Assembly: GCF_019059575.1 (NCBI RefSeq)
Contig: NW_024881533.1
Coordinates: 1,042,001-1,106,000 of the forward strand
Reading direction: 5' to 3'
Source of the DNA: Amphibalanus amphitrite
Taxonomy: Eukaryota; Arthropoda; Thecostraca; Balanomorpha; Balanidae
Length of the DNA stretch: 64,000 nt
In this document: positions 41,424-53,467 of the stretch, one piece after another
Layout: the number at the start of each line of letters is the position of its first letter
How positions within the stretch are numbered: position 1 is the first letter of the stretch
The notes under the pieces: model-generated
The model's input: only the letters and a program-made list of their open reading frames with translations
Database searches by the model: none
Told to the model about the DNA's origin: nothing
Program-made: the position numbers and the translations under genes

Positions 41424-43037
41424 AACAGAACCAAATAGAAAAATAGATCAAGGAAGCACATTTCAAATGCAAAACTGAAAACAACCAGCAATAGCATCCA
41501 GTCTAGCAATGACCAAACCAGTGGTACAAGCAACAAACTACAAAGCATAAATAAATGCTGATGAAAGCATTCCATAAAACATAAAAGAACCTGAAAGCAA
41601 ACTTATAGGAAGCTGAACTGAAGTCTATGTGCAGTGTGCACTAGGTACCTATACAATCATTATGGAAGAACCCAGACTTAAATGAGATGTCGAAAATCAG
41701 AGCAAATGCCACATGTTACTTTATTTGCATCTGGTCGGCATAAAAAAGAGCTATCAGCTAAACAAAATTTGATGCAAATTCATTGATTACCTATCCTACT
41801 CTACGTTCTGTCTCACCCTATATTACGAAAATAACACACCAATTACCCTTACAAAAAAATCAAAATATTGACTGACATGCGGCCCAAACATCACGCAATA
41901 CAATACTGGCGCACTTCCGACATTCTAACAAGGATTGGCATTTGACTGCGTCAATTTTGGTCTCTGAGGAGAAGGAAAGCTGTCATTGATGACGTAATAA
42001 TAATTTTAAAATCAATTTTTCTGTCTTGGTTTTTGAATACTTCAAAATAGCAATTATACATGTTACAAAATACAAAACCACGTAGCTTGTCGCATTTATT
42101 TCTTTTGTCTTTTTACGTCCTTATCATTTGTATGCCGATAGAGGCTGAGGACCAGCCGGAGAGCATTACCAAGACCCTCTATAAAATGATTGCATTTAAT
42201 TTAGTATTTACTGTCTCTTTATTTCTTAACTGGTAAAATAATTTTGTCAGAATGGCACATAAATATGCATTATGCAACGCTGTCTTTGCAACAAGTTCGC
42301 ACTAACTACGGCTGCAATAATTTAGTCGCTGTAACTTTCTTTGCGATCAGCTGTTTGGCGACGCTTCTGACGCATGTTTCCAGAAATGCGTGGTTCATTG
42401 GTGGTTAGATGGTTTTCGCTGGGAATTTGCATGATTTGTTTTATGTGTAGATCGACTGGATACTCATTATTCAACGTGTCACTATTTATTTTTAACTGGA
42501 AATCGCATATCTTTTTATATCAACATTCATTTTGATAACAATATCATTCCAGAAGCCTAACATTGAGAGGGAGCCAGAGTGAAATTTTGATCCTCAGCCA
42601 ATGCTGAAGGGTAAGGTGAGAGAAATATTTTATTGAACTCCTTTCCGAAAGGAATTTCAAGTGTATTGATGCATTATTCATTTTCCACTATCCAGTGTGC
42701 ACTTCCTGAGGACTTAGCATAGCAATTTGAAGTCCTTACTATTTGTTTGGCTGTCTTTTTCTGAACAGCAATGAAGCAAGTAAGGTTTATATAGCTCTAG
42801 CATTGACCCAGCTGTATTTTTTTCTTGCAAAAGCAGGTTTTTAAAGTTGCGGGTTTTTTGCGGGTTTAGCCCAGCCAAAATCAGCTTGCGGGTAGTTGCG
42901 CTTTTTTTTTTTAAATTTTAAATCGTTTATTCATTCAATCAGACGAGTCCCACAGGGAACACACATCTGACACATCAGCAAACAGTTCCCTGTCCTCACG
43001 ACGCACAATGGAGTACAGAGGCGGGTAAAAAAAAACT
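41424..43037. other. AT-rich, no recognisable gene
   Basis: The right part (42830-42900) contains GCGGGTTTTTTGCGGGTTTAG motifs resembling 40210-40310. I see no coding sequence. Confidence 0.35.
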
Positions 43038-43391
43038 CTCCCGGTGGCGCATTTACAAACTGTATACACGCCTTCGGAGCGCCAATCATATTGCACCAGC
43101 CGCTGGCGTGACGTCGGCCATGACGTCAGAGAAGGGGCGGAGCGAAGTTGGTTAGCCAGCTGTTTTCACAGCGCGGCGGGCGGCGCAGTGCGGCGAGCGC
43201 GCGATTTTGTTTGTAAACAATCGTTGCCAAGGCCGTATTGGTATAGATGGTTGCAGCGTGATTGATTTTGATTGTTTGATTGATGTGATGCGACGAGTAG
43301 GTATCATGGATGAAGATACTTACGATAGCATAATTGGTAAACACAGTTGCCTGCAAAGGTTGAATGTCAATCAGACCAGATTGTCCACCAA

Positions 43392-43470
43392 GCGCCTGTG
43401 GCCAAGTGGCTATGATCCTCGGATATCACCTACAGCCGAGAGGAGCCGAGTTCGATTCTCGGGGCGGCGA
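43392..43470 (+). repeat. tRNA-like sequence in left arm (Pol III A and B boxes)
   Basis: TGGCCAAGTGGC fits an A box and GAGTTCGATTCTC a B box; CCGAG/CTCGG form a T-arm with TTCGATT loop; TTTTT follows, as a Pol III terminator would. The acceptor stem does not pair well and the anticodon arm is wrong, so this is a tRNA-derived repeat head, not a working tRNA. Confidence 0.6.
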
Positions 43471-44209
43471 GTTTTTCTCATGAGCTCCGACGTTTAATTG
43501 AACGGTTTTACGTAAGCCTATAAGTAATATAAAGCAAACCCCTTTTATTGACGAACGCGGTTGGCGGCTCACACGCATGTTGCAGGTCAGAGTGGGTGGT
43601 ATGAAACGACGCGTCTCGACCGTCTCCCGTGTTGTTTGCTAGGTGTGCACGCTGTCAGTGCACGGGTTTTGTGCATTTCGCCGAAAATCATTCTGGATTC
43701 TAATGAAATCGGACGTCTAAATAGGCCGACTCGGCGGCGCTCTGAACGGTAGACGGCTTAAAAGATCAACTTGAAACTTACACGCCCGTCTAGCGGCATC
43801 GATTTTGGCGAGGCACTTTTCGGATCTTCGGCATTTTGGAGCAATTAGTTAGAGATCCGAAAAGTGCCTCGCCAAAATCGATGCCGCTAGATGGGCGTAT
43901 AAATTTCAAGTTGATCTTTTAAGCCGTCTGCCGTTCAGAGCGCCGCCGAGTCGGCCTATTTAGACGTCCGATTTCATTAGAATCCAGAATGATTTTCGGC
44001 GAAATGCACAAACCCCGTGCACTGACAGCGTGCACACCTAGCAAACAACACGGGAGACGGTCGAGACGCGTCGTTTCATACCACCCACTCTGACCTGCAA
44101 CATGCGTGTGAGCCGCCAACCACGTTCGTCAATAAAAGGGGTTTGCTTTATATTACTTATAGGCTTACGTAAAACCGTTCAATTAAACGTCGGAGCTCAT
44201 GAGAAAAAC

Positions 44210-44282
44210 CCGCCGCCCCGAGAATCGAACTCGGCTCCTCTAGGTGATATGCGAGGATCATAGCCACTTGGCCACAGGCGCT
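44210..44282 (-). repeat. tRNA-like sequence in right arm
   Basis: Inverted counterpart of 43392-43470, lacking a 7-bp ACAGCCG insertion near the anticodon arm. Here TCCTC/GAGGA can pair around a 12-nt loop. Same boxes and poly-T. Confidence 0.6.
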
Positions 44283-44603
44283 TGGTGGACAATTGGTCTG
44301 ATTGACATTCAAACTTTGCAGGCAACTGTGTTTACCAATTATGCTATCGTAAGTATAACTTGGTCTTTCGGATGAACTATTTTCCCAAACAAGATCAGGG
44401 GTTTTAGCTAGTTGTAAATATTCAACACAACATCACAATTTCTCATCGAGTAGGTAAGCTCCACGATCCGCGAGTCTTCCGCTCCGCCCCTGCACTTGAC
44501 GTCACCTGCCAAGCGCCGCTACAGCCTTTCGCTCCGCCCATTGGCATGACGCCACGGCTCGGTCTCCGAAGACGTGTATACAGTTAGTAAATTTGCCTCC
44601 CGG

Positions 44604-44892
44604 TGACACTTGAACGCTTGAACGCAGTCCCAGTTCTCATGACACGCGGAGTAAACACGAAAAACAAGAACGGTAAAAAGAACATTGCGCGATACAGCTC
44701 AAACCAGCACGGGCGGCGGCGGCGGCAGACGCGCCAGCGGGCGCCCCGCGAAGGGCGGCCAGGGCACACGGACCACCAGGCAGCGGCTGCCACCCAGCGC
44801 CAACCACCGGCCCCCGCCGACGACCCGCAGCGACCGAGACGTCCCGCGAGCGCAGGCCGACCAAAGAGTGCTGGAGAGATTGGCCGGCCAAT
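44604..44892. other. GC-rich stretch, possibly Tx1-like LINE 3' UTR
   Basis: GGCGGCGGCGGCAGACGCGCC-type sequence between the foldback end and the LINE stop. No recognised gene; it could be the distal 3' UTR of the minus-strand LINE. Confidence 0.25.
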
Positions 44893-44910
44893 AAGGATAG
44901 GTAAAGAAGT

Positions 44911-45480
44911 CTAGGATGTAGGTTGGTTGTGTGCGGAGGGAAGATTCTGTGACAGAATATTCGAGACGTTGCCCCACTTGGACAAAAACTTGTCAGTAGA
45001 CTTATGCCTTAAAGATAATTTACTTTCATTTTCAGCCTCTCTTTTAAGTATGTGATGAAAATGAGGTATGCTGGGAATCTGAGTGTTATGTCTTGCCCTA
45101 AATATTACTTGCTTTGCTAATGTGAATATTAATATATTTATTTCGCTTTCATCCGCTAGCCTTGGAAATATCCACGACTGCGCTGAGATATTTACTATAA
45201 AATTGTATTCTTTTCGAAAGTATGCTACTATATCTTTTATAAAGTCTTTTACTATTCTACATTCCCAAAGTATATGACATAACGTTTCATCGCGCTCGTT
45301 GCAAAAAGTACAAACTGCACTTTCTGCTTTTCCAATACGATACAAAAAGGTGTTGGTAGATATTATTCTATTTATTATACGATAATGGAACGTTTGTAAG
45401 TATGTGTTTCTTGTCGCATGGCGAATATCATACATCGTGCCCTCATGCGTACACCCTATATCTCTATTCCACTTACGCTT
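44911..45480 (-). CDS. Tx1-like LINE ORF2, C-terminal piece
   Basis: Continues as WNRDIGCTHEGTMYDIRHAT and then LQTFHYRIINRIISTNTFLY with a Cys/His motif CTFCNERDETLCHILWEC, the zf-RVT type C-terminal domain of L1/Tx1 and related LINEs. Stop at 44911-44913. The frame joins without a break to 56872-58280 once one copy of the 11-bp duplication is removed. Confidence 0.85.
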   Translation of the reverse strand, partial: KRKWNRDIGCTHEGTMYDIRHATRNTYLQTFHYRIINRIISTNTFLYRIGKAESAVCTFCNERDETLCHILWECRIVKDFIKDIVAYFRKEYNFIVNISAQSWIFPRLADESEINILIFTLAKQVIFRARHNTQIPSIPHFHHILKREAENESKLSLRHKSTDKFLSKWGNVSNILSQNLPSAHNQPTS

Positions 45481-45897
45481 TCAGAGGCGTGCCACTGCGG
45501 CAACTAGGTGGTAGGCTACGGCATTTCGGCGGCTGCTTTCAGCTTTTAGATCCCCGGCTGTGTGCACCCGTCTTTCTTAAGACGGGTGACACACCGGCGG
45601 CGCTAAAGCCCCGCATAGAAGTGCCGTAGTAGGCAGGTAATTTAGGATCGTTTTCGTTTTCTTTCATACCCTCTCTTCTAGGGACGTCTTGTCCCTCCCC
45701 CCCCACCTCTTTCTCTGATCTTTCGTCGTTGTTTGGGGGCCTCCGAGGTTTCCGGCAGCGCCGGCCCTCTTCGCCCAATTTTTTCATCCGGATCGGATTA
45801 ATTTTGCTATCTGCGGTTCTGCCCGCTACTGGTTCTTAATTGTTACTTATCACATCTCCGCACCAAGTTTCTTTTTTTTTCTTACGTTCACGTTCTC

Positions 45898-47439
45898 ATG
45901 GCTCCGACCACCGACCCCGGCGAGCGGGAGCCACCAGCTGTGCTCCCCACCCCCAAGGACCCGCCCGACGGCCCCTGCTTCCTCCTGATAAAAAAAGACA
46001 ACGGCGATTTTACGAAGTCCAATCCATTCGCGCTCAAACGGGCTCTCGATACTCTCTGCGGCCCTCTCAACTCTGCCAAAACCACCAACACAGGCACTCT
46101 ACTCGTTGAAACCACCGACAAAACCCAATCCAGCAACATTCTCCGCTCCAAAACTCTGGGTGGCCTCCCGATCACAGTATCTCTCGCCAGCCGCATGCGG
46201 ATCACCATGGGCTGTGTCCGCAGCGACGCACTTACATCTCTGACCAACGAGGAACTCCTCCAGGAGCTGCAGTCCCAGGGGGTCTGCCGTGTCGAACGCC
46301 TGCGCTCCCGGAACGCGGCGGAGTGGGGCCCCAACCCTACCGTGAAGCTGGGGTTTTACGGGGATGCTCTCCCTTACTACATCACCTGCGGCTACCTGAG
46401 GGTCCCAGTCAACCCGTGGATCCCGGCGCCGACCCTTTGCAGCCATTGCTGGGAGGTCGGCTCCCACACCGCGCGCTCATGTCGTCGCCGCTCACCTAAG
46501 TGTGGCCGCTGTGGCCGGTCGAACCATGTGGCGGGTGACTGTCAGGCAGAGACCCCCTCCTGCCCCTCCTGCCGTCAGGCCCATCCGGCGTGGGACTCTA
46601 ACTGTCCAGTACGTGTAGATGCTAGGGACTGGCACCGGGCCGTTCAAAAAGAGCGTCGTGATGCCCACCGCGCCGCGAGTCGCCAAGCCCCTCCCGTTCA
46701 ATGGCCGTTGAACCCCGCCGAGTGGCCACTCCCCTCTGAAGCCCTTCCCAGGGCAGCCGAGTCCCGCTCGACAGCGAAGCGCGATCCACGCACACCCGAG
46801 CGCGATGACGGAGCCGGAGCGCGACCGGGCATGGAGCTCGCCCTCCCGAGCTGGGCCAGCGAGGCGCCAGCGCCCCCCGCGGCGGCCCTCAGCGCACCAC
46901 CGACCACCGACTCGCCTGCGTCCCCTGCGGCGGTCCCGAGCGACAGCGAGACGCCCGCGTCGGCCCTCAGCGCGCCCACAGCCAGCGAGACGCCCCTGTC
47001 CCCCGCGGCCGACCCCAGCGCGCACACAGAACTCCCACCGACCCCAGCGCCCCAGGTTGCTGAAGCGGGTGAGACCCCGGATCGTGAGGAGAACGACTCC
47101 CTTTCCGAGGCCTCAACGGAAGCCTCCCCGGTGCTTGACCGGACTATAGTTCCCTCCACCCCAGAGACTGAGTGCTACAGCGAGTCAGACCTCTCGACCG
47201 CGACCTCAAGCCCGGCCAGCCCTAACATTAGGCACCCGGTGGGACCGCCGCTCCCCAGGCCCCAGTCAGGCGCGCCGCACCCGTCAGCGGCTTCAGGTAT
47301 AGGCGACACTAACGAGTGGCCAGAGTCTGCGCCGGAATGGTGGAAAACGAGTCCTGCGTCTCACATTCGCTCCCAGTCGCGATCGTCTTCGACAGACCGC
47401 CGTCTGACTCGCTCGGCGGTGCGCAGCCTTAATCTTTAA
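45898..47439 (+). CDS. LINE ORF1, zinc-knuckle RNA-binding protein, 513 aa
   Basis: Residues 25-170 form the conserved region preceding the knuckles in I/Jockey-type ORF1 proteins (FLLIKKDNGDF..., TLLVETTDKTQS). Three CCHC-type knuckles follow at about 181-239: CSHCWEVGSHTARSC (CX2CX5HX4C), CGRCGRSNHVAGDC (CX2CX4HX4C) and CPSCRQAHPAWDSNC. The C-terminal half (about 300-470) is Ala/Pro/Ser/Glu-rich and probably disordered. Expected to coat LINE RNA in the RNP. Start chosen at the ATG at 45898, preceded by a 417-bp leader. ORF1 stops at 47439 and ORF2 starts at 47442, so translation of ORF2 may rely on reinitiation. Confidence 0.9.
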   Translation: MAPTTDPGEREPPAVLPTPKDPPDGPCFLLIKKDNGDFTKSNPFALKRALDTLCGPLNSAKTTNTGTLLVETTDKTQSSNILRSKTLGGLPITVSLASRMRITMGCVRSDALTSLTNEELLQELQSQGVCRVERLRSRNAAEWGPNPTVKLGFYGDALPYYITCGYLRVPVNPWIPAPTLCSHCWEVGSHTARSCRRRSPKCGRCGRSNHVAGDCQAETPSCPSCRQAHPAWDSNCPVRVDARDWHRAVQKERRDAHRAASRQAPPVQWPLNPAEWPLPSEALPRAAESRSTAKRDPRTPERDDGAGARPGMELALPSWASEAPAPPAAALSAPPTTDSPASPAAVPSDSETPASALSAPTASETPLSPAADPSAHTELPPTPAPQVAEAGETPDREENDSLSEASTEASPVLDRTIVPSTPETECYSESDLSTATSSPASPNIRHPVGPPLPRPQSGAPHPSAASGIGDTNEWPESAPEWWKTSPASHIRSQSRSSSTDRRLTRSAVRSLNL

Positions 47440-47441
47440 AC

Positions 47442-49133
47442 ATGAGTCACAACCGTCCTGAATTCTTCCTTCAATGGAACACTTGCTCGCTAATACACCA
47501 CTGGGCTGAATTCAAAAACTATATCTTGCATAACAAACCGTTGGTAGCCGCAATCCAGGAAACCAGATTTTTGGATTCAGACTCTATAAACTATAATTAC
47601 AATATCCGGGACTACTCTCTATATACCAATAACGTAAACGTTCACCCGCGCCAAGGCGGCTCGGCGCTTTATATTTCCAATAATCTTTTGCATCACCAAA
47701 TCTCACTCCGTACAGCGCTTAACGTTGTCGGAGTCAAAGTCAAAATTGCACAACGTGACCTGACTATCCTCTCTATTTACCTTTCCCGTTCCTTTCCTTT
47801 CAATCCTTCTCAAATGTCAGAATTGCTTTCCCAAATCTCCCCTCCATTCATTGTGATGGGAGATTTCAACGCCTACCACCAGTCGTGGGGTTGTGCATTA
47901 AATGACACGCGCGGAACACAACTGTTTAACGTAATTGACTCACTTGATTTGATTCCACTGACAAATCGCGTCCCCACGTGTACACGCATCAACAATGGCG
48001 TCGCGTCACACACCGTCATTGACTTCGCCATCACTGACACTAACACCGCACTGCTCTTCACACAGTATACTGCGGACGACCCACTCTTTAGCGATCACTA
48101 CCCACTTCATTATTCCCTTGACGTCCCTTCAGGACAATCCAACTTTAATTTTCTTCCCAGATGGAACTTTCGCAAAGCCGATTGGGCTGAATATCAAAAC
48201 CATATTAACGTAAACATCCAAACTCCCCCTAGAGATATTAACACTTTTCTAGATATAATACTTAACGCCGCCCGTAAATCAGTCCCACTTTCAGGCCCTC
48301 CCCGCCCTAATAACAATGCTCCATGGTGGAACAGTGAATGCCAGAGAGCGGTCGCCCTCCGGAGGCGGGCACTACGCGCCTTTAGGCGCTGCCTATGCCC
48401 AGCACATGAGGAGGAAGCGCGTAAGGCTCGTTCTCATTCCCGCAAAATTATTCTTAGTGCAAAACAATCGAGCTGGCAACTTTTCTCGAACAACTTTAAT
48501 CGTTTTACCCCCCTATCGCAAATATGGTCTCTCATAAAATGTTTCTCCAACAAACAACCCCGAAATTATAAAATCCCACACCTACACATTAACAACACCC
48601 ACTATCTCACACCACTAGAAGTAGCCACACAATTCGCCATACATTATGCTAACATTTCATCAGTACAACAGTACACTCCACAACTAACCACAACACTCGA
48701 TTCCCAACTTGCTTCCCTTTCATTTCACTCCAACAACACCGAAATGTACAATGCACCTTTCACAGCACATGAACTACAATCAGCACTCAACAGATGTGGC
48801 AACACATCAGTTGGTCCAGACCAGGTTGCCTACGCTTTTCTCAAAAATCTCCCTGAATCTGGACAGCAAACCCTCCTGGAAACTCTAAATCGCCTTTGGG
48901 AAAACAATTCGTATCCTGCTTCCTGGAGCAAAAGCACCATTATCCCTATCCTTAAACCTTCTAAACTTTCCTCAAACCCTTCTAACTATCGACCTATATC
49001 TCTCACCAGTTGTGCCTCTAAACTAACAGAAAGAATGGTTAACGGACGAATTAGGGCGTATCTTGAATCAAACAATCTTCTTACTACTTACCAAAACGGA
49101 TTCCGACCTGGTCGGTCAACTGCTGATAGCGTT
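47442..49133 (+). CDS. LINE ORF2 part 1: AP endonuclease and RT start
   Basis: ATG at 47442, 564 codons before the inserted element. Residues 1-230 are an apurinic-type endonuclease: QWNTCSL, VAAIQETRF, GGSALYIS, FIVMGDFNAYHQSWG, TVIDFAITD and SDHYPLHY carry the expected E, D/N, D and H residues. RT begins near residue 437 (ALNRCGNTSVGPDQVAYAFL), with YRPISLTSCASKLTERM and NGFRPGRSTADSV at the interruption. The remaining RT is at 54068. Nicks target DNA and primes reverse transcription. Confidence 0.92.
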
Positions 49134-49398
49134 CACTGATAAAAATTTTGACACCCCACATTACATCTGACTCCTCTTACAGGTGTCAGTGATCTCTAAA
49201 TTTGGGTTCAAACCCCAAAATTTGGAGAGGTCGATCTCAATATATGGTGTCCGACACCAAGAACTGGTGTTGTCCTGAAGGTGTCGCGACTCCCCATGGG
49301 GCAAACGGGCTGACTCCCTTGATTCCAAGACTCCAAGAGACGGTGTCACGACTCCAGACGGGGGAGTTGCGACTCCTTCCTGTAAATTCCGACTGATT

Positions 49399-49600
49399 GG
49401 TAAAGGTGTCCGACTCCACAGAAAGGCTTCGTGGAAAAGGTGTCGGGACACCTTTTTCCGTTCGCAGGGAGTCGGACCCCATTACAAGGTGTTTTGGACT
49501 GATTTGTAAAGGTGTCCGACTCCACAGAAAGGCGATGTGGAAAAGGTGTCGGGACACCCTTTCCCGTTCACAGGGAGTCGGACCCCCTTACAAGGTGGTT
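49399..49600 (+). repeat. Two tandem ~105-bp subterminal units
   Basis: TAAAGGTGTCCGACTCCACA ... GGAAAAGGTGTCGGGACACC ... CAGGGAGTCGGACCCC is present twice, each unit containing inverted GGTGTC/GACACC. These probably act as transposase binding sites. Confidence 0.8.
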
Positions 49601-50640
49601 AACCTCGAGTGTTAGCCAATCAGAGCGCGCCGTCCACCACTGATCGAAATTGGATGCTCATGCTTACACATCGGACATCGTTTTAAAACCAACTTCAATT
49701 AATTAAAAAGTTAAATTTTCCTTCCAGGTACATACAAATGTCAACTTCGGTCATATTTCCGATGATTTTTTTTTTTGGGGGGGGGGGGCCAAAACGGCAT
49801 GAGGCTCAATTTGAATATATTTTTGTATTTTTAATTAAAGATAAATTTCGGCAATCCCAAAAAATAGTGGCCTAAATCCGAAGAGTTTTTAGTTTTAGGG
49901 GCACCCTACCCCTTCGCTAAAATGCCCCTCCCATGACAGGTAGCTGGATCCGCCAGTGGCTGCCATCCATATGTTTGACCCATGTCATCAGAATATTTTT
50001 GCAGAGCCCCACGTGGCGCCACGTGATAGTGACGCGTAACACGTGGCTGCATCGTCTCACGTGACGGACACCACCGTCTTTCCGGCGGATCGCTACGTCG
50101 AATGGTGCCAACCCCTTCCCGATTGGTCCACGTGCACTGGAGATGCTTCGGCGCTATTTACTCTGTATTCTGGTATCTTCTCCCGGCGTGCCGGCACCCT
50201 GCGTTCCCTCCCAGCGCGACGGAGGTGCCACCGACGAAGAGGTTGCTAGGCAACGGTATTTGCTTGCACTGTTCTATGAACTCAGGTTTCTATAGCAACC
50301 CCGTAACAAACCAATGAATCTGAACAGGTCTCCATGGCCACCATGATACCAATATTGTTATAGAACACGTTGTCTTGCAAACTTAGTTGCAACTATAACT
50401 TTGTTTCAGCTATCCTAGTTTTTAAGAATCCAAAAGAGGAATAACATAATTAAATTTATTATAATGAGAATTGTGTCTATAAAAAACGAAGTTAATCAAA
50501 AACCATCCATCAAAACTCAATTATTTTTAATGAATATCAGGTTGACATTGGTCAACGTGAGAAATGTTAGTATATTTCTGGTAGAAAACTCCATCCAACC
50601 TGTTGTTATAGGGCCTTGCTGGCACCCTTCCGTGGAGTCA
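49601..50640. other. Element interior, no recognised gene
   Basis: G-tract at 49780-49790, AT-rich blocks, and short open frames near 50043-50320 with no domain. Lies upstream of the cargo gene. Confidence 0.35.
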
Positions 50641-50649
50641 GAGGCCTCT

Positions 50650-50660
50650 GTGACGTCACT
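50650..50660 (+). promoter_or_regulatory. CRE-like TGACGTCA before the cargo gene
   Basis: GTGACGTCACTT lies 6-15 bp before the ATG at 50667. It is a perfect CREB/ATF palindrome, but the same motif is common elsewhere in this window, so a promoter role is inference. Confidence 0.3.
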
Positions 50661-50666
50661 TCCTGC

Positions 50667-52377
50667 ATGAACTGGCGCATGAGCGTCTCAGTCGGCGCGG
50701 AGCTTGGTCCGGCGCGCTCGCGCGTTCGGCGTCGCTCGGATGAGGGTAGGTGAGGGCGGCGATAGGCCTTTACATTTATATTCGGTGTTTGCATACATAT
50801 TCTGGACTTCCTCAAGCTATCGGTAAGTTGCATTGTACCTACCTATTTTTGTTTTCATTTCTGTTTTCGCCATACGGGCCCTGTTTTGAACTTGCGCCGA
50901 ATGCGATGCCTACGTTCAGGGTCGTACCTATTGTGAAAATCACAGAGGGTGCTTTGCATGTATGCAGAGTTGTGAAAATCCTGTTTGAATGCAGTGGCGT
51001 CGCAACAGATTTTCGATTAGGATGGTCGGGTTTAACGGTCAGTCAAGGTGATCCAAAAAAAAAACTGAAAAGTCCCCCGATTTCGGCCCCTATTTTTTAG
51101 CCGGCGTTAAAACAAGATTTTAAAATATTCCTGCTGTGGTGTTTCCGTAGTCTGTGCGCTGCTGTGGGGGGGGGGGGGGGGGAGGGTGAGCCACTGCTGT
51201 GGCTGTGGTGTCCCACAGCCAGGGTGCTGTGGGACTGTTAGGGTGAGCCAGTGCTCTGCAGTGTGGCCGGATGAGCTACTGGACGTTGACAGCCCAGCGG
51301 AAGTGGACAGCCACAGCAAGCTCATCATCTCAGACGTCGCTGTCAGTGGAGATTCTGTCAGCCTCAGCAGGCGGTGAGTACCAGATCTGTTCAGTTTAAG
51401 GTTGTGAGTAATTCATAGATGCTGAGTCGTGGTAGCGTTTCCACGTCTCCAGCTCCAGCTCCTATTCTTTATCATTTCCTTTCTTTTCTATATCATTAAT
51501 GTTTGTCCATCATTGTTAAAGAAACCGTGTCACTCCCCTGTTACGACATGTTTGTACACCATTATACTGCTAATTATAGACATAGTTACTAGTGCATGAA
51601 GTTCGGTATTAGTCCGACCAATTTCGACAGTACGGCATAGTGCATCGGTTGTTCGGCAGAGTTCAGGCTATTCGGATATACCTACCTAGCGCATAATATT
51701 CAGATATAGTGCATTTAATTTTAGAAGCAGTGCATTCGTGTTCTGTATTGTGTGGTTAGAATCGTTTTCACTGATGTTATTTATGCTTGCACTACGCCGA
51801 AATATGCAGCAGTATGTACGCCGAATATCGTGCACCGATTCAATATATTAACGCACTTGCCGAACAATTGAAATTGCCTGCACTATTTCTGAATTTCGTG
51901 CTCTGCCGCTTAAATTGGCCGCAACAAGTGTAGATGTAGTGAGGGGGGCGAGAGCACCATTGGGGGGGGGGGCGAGGGCCCCCAAAAGTATATAAATTGA
52001 CACCTATGAGCACCACTAGAGGTTTTTCACTTATCACCTACGCGATGGATGTCGCTATTTTAAAACCCATGTTAGGTGGCTATTTTACTGTAAGGCACGT
52101 TTGAGCACTACAAAGAATTGTGTAATTATAACCTCCAGCTTGAAGTTTGTCGGTTCTGTGACCCTTCAACTAACAAAATGGTAGGTATATACCCTGTTTT
52201 ATGTCTTCTTTTTCCGCCTTATTTGCAGTTCTGGGATGAAGTGGAGCTTCTGACAGGCATGGAACCTGAAGCGTTCCGGGGCAAGGCCCTGGGTAACCTG
52301 GAGAGGCTGAAGGAGCTCATCTGCAATGAACATCGGTGCCCGCATGGTAAGTAGGCGCACGCCCTCTGTGATTCTTC

Positions 52378-52447
<70 letters not shown>

Positions 52448-52499
52448 CTCTCCTCTCCCTCTCCCTCTCCCTCTCCCTCTCTCCCTCTCCCTCTCTCCC

Positions 52500-52565
<66 letters not shown>

Positions 52566-53026
52566 AAATTCGTTATCGTCCAAAAATGTTTCGTTTTCGT
52601 CCAGATGCACTATCACGCTCTGAAGCGAAATGGCGCAGGATTGGCAAGGCTCCGTCCGTGTACGTTCTAAGTCATGAAATTTAGTGTGAATGAATGTTAA
52701 CAACTGCGTTTCATTCGTCAGATCGTGCCATTTGGCATCTGGCATTCCTGCTGGGGGAAGACCTCGACGTCCTCTTGGCTGGGAGAAACGTCGGCATCAG
52801 GATGGTGGACGCCGGCGTCATCGTATCGGACGAAGCCCAGCTGATCCCTGAAGCCAACGGTGACGTGAAACTGGTCCTGTGGGTTCTGGCCCACATGGTC
52901 TTTGCCGCCAAATTCCCTTCAGGGTATGGGCGGCGGCTGGGTTCCGTCCTGTACAACAAAGTTTGCGGCTTCCGCATGCAGGTCACAAAGGTCACGGAGC
53001 GTGTGCTTCATAAGATCTACAAGTAG
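50667..53026 (+). CDS. Four-exon cargo gene, 195 aa, possible BEN-like C-terminus
   Basis: Exons 50667-50745, 52095-52180, 52229-52346 and 52722-53026 total 588 bp, exactly 196 codons with the stop. Junctions: GAG-G|GTAGGT, CTGTAAG|GC, AAAATG|GTAGGT, TTTGCAG|TTC, CAT-G|GTAAGT, TTCGTCAG|AT; all phases agree. Protein: Arg-rich N-terminus (MNWRMSVSVGAELGPARSRV), then TFEHYKELCNYNLQLEVCRF and WDEVELLTGMEPEAF, and a last exon RAIWHLAFLLGEDLDVLLAG ... KLVLWVLAHMVFAAKFPSG ... RLGSVLYNKVCGFRM. The last part resembles a BEN domain (FP motif, Asn-Lys-x-Cys near the end), a DNA-binding fold, but this is a weak eyeball match. It may be a captured host gene or an element gene. A possible extra exon at 51220-51373 ends at CAGGCG|GTGAGT but does not fit the phases. 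Confidence 0.55.
52382..52562 (+). repeat. (CT)n microsatellite in cargo-gene intron
   Basis: About 180 bp of CT with CCCT interruptions (CTCCCTCTCC) between exons 3 and 4. Open frames here are artefacts of the repeat. Confidence 0.95.
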
Positions 53027-53467
53027 TGAGACGTTAGCGACGGCCGCTGACCGGCAATGAAGGAGGCGGGGAGGGGGGTCGGTTGATTTTTTTTTTTGCC
53101 CACTGCGAGTGACCCAGGACAGGTGAGAGGCAGGTTCATCGCCATGGCAGATTGTGTGGTCCGCTGACAGGAGTACAGCTGTAATACACGACCGTTTTCC
53201 ACTCCTGTGTCTGTTGGCGGGTTTGGCGGTTGTTGGCGGGTTTGGCGGTTGTTGGCGGGTTAGGGGGTGGGGTGGGGGGGGGGGGGAGCGGGCGCATCGG
53301 CCGAACGACACGTGTGATGGTGGGAGATGTGATGGGAGGCAAGTGACCGGGCGGTGGGACCCGGTCACTTGCCGTCACGTGTTTTGCTCCCCTGTTTCGA
53401 TGACACACGTTCCGGTGTTTGATGTCTCCCTCAATGACTCCCTAAATGGGTTCACCGACACCCATGA

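Larger units (their letters stand above)
43038..44603. mobile_element. 1.57-kb foldback element
   Basis: Outer ends CCCGGTGGCGCATTTACAAACTG... and the inverted CAGTTAGTAAATTTGCCTCCCGG define the limits. Inner arms 43318-43827 and 43853-44355 are near-identical inverted copies of about 505 bp around a 25-bp spacer. Between outer and inner repeats the two sides differ but share GGGGCGGAGCGAAG-like and GACGTCA blocks. No protein; superfamily unknown. Confidence 0.85.

Noticed and set aside
43392-43470. Functional tRNA gene
   Set aside because: A and B boxes and T-arm are present, but the acceptor stem does not pair and the anticodon arm is malformed; it is repeated inverted in a foldback element.
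45402-45787. Short open frames over the 5' end of the I-group LINE
   Set aside because: They cross the insertion junction and lie in the 5' UTR, so they are chance frames.
51186-51373. Additional coding exon in the cargo gene
   Set aside because: It ends at a good donor, but its phase does not fit the acceptor at 52095; including it breaks the frame.
52317-52745. Arg-Glu and Leu-Ser repeat proteins
   Set aside because: Translations of the (CT)n microsatellite in the intron of the cargo gene.
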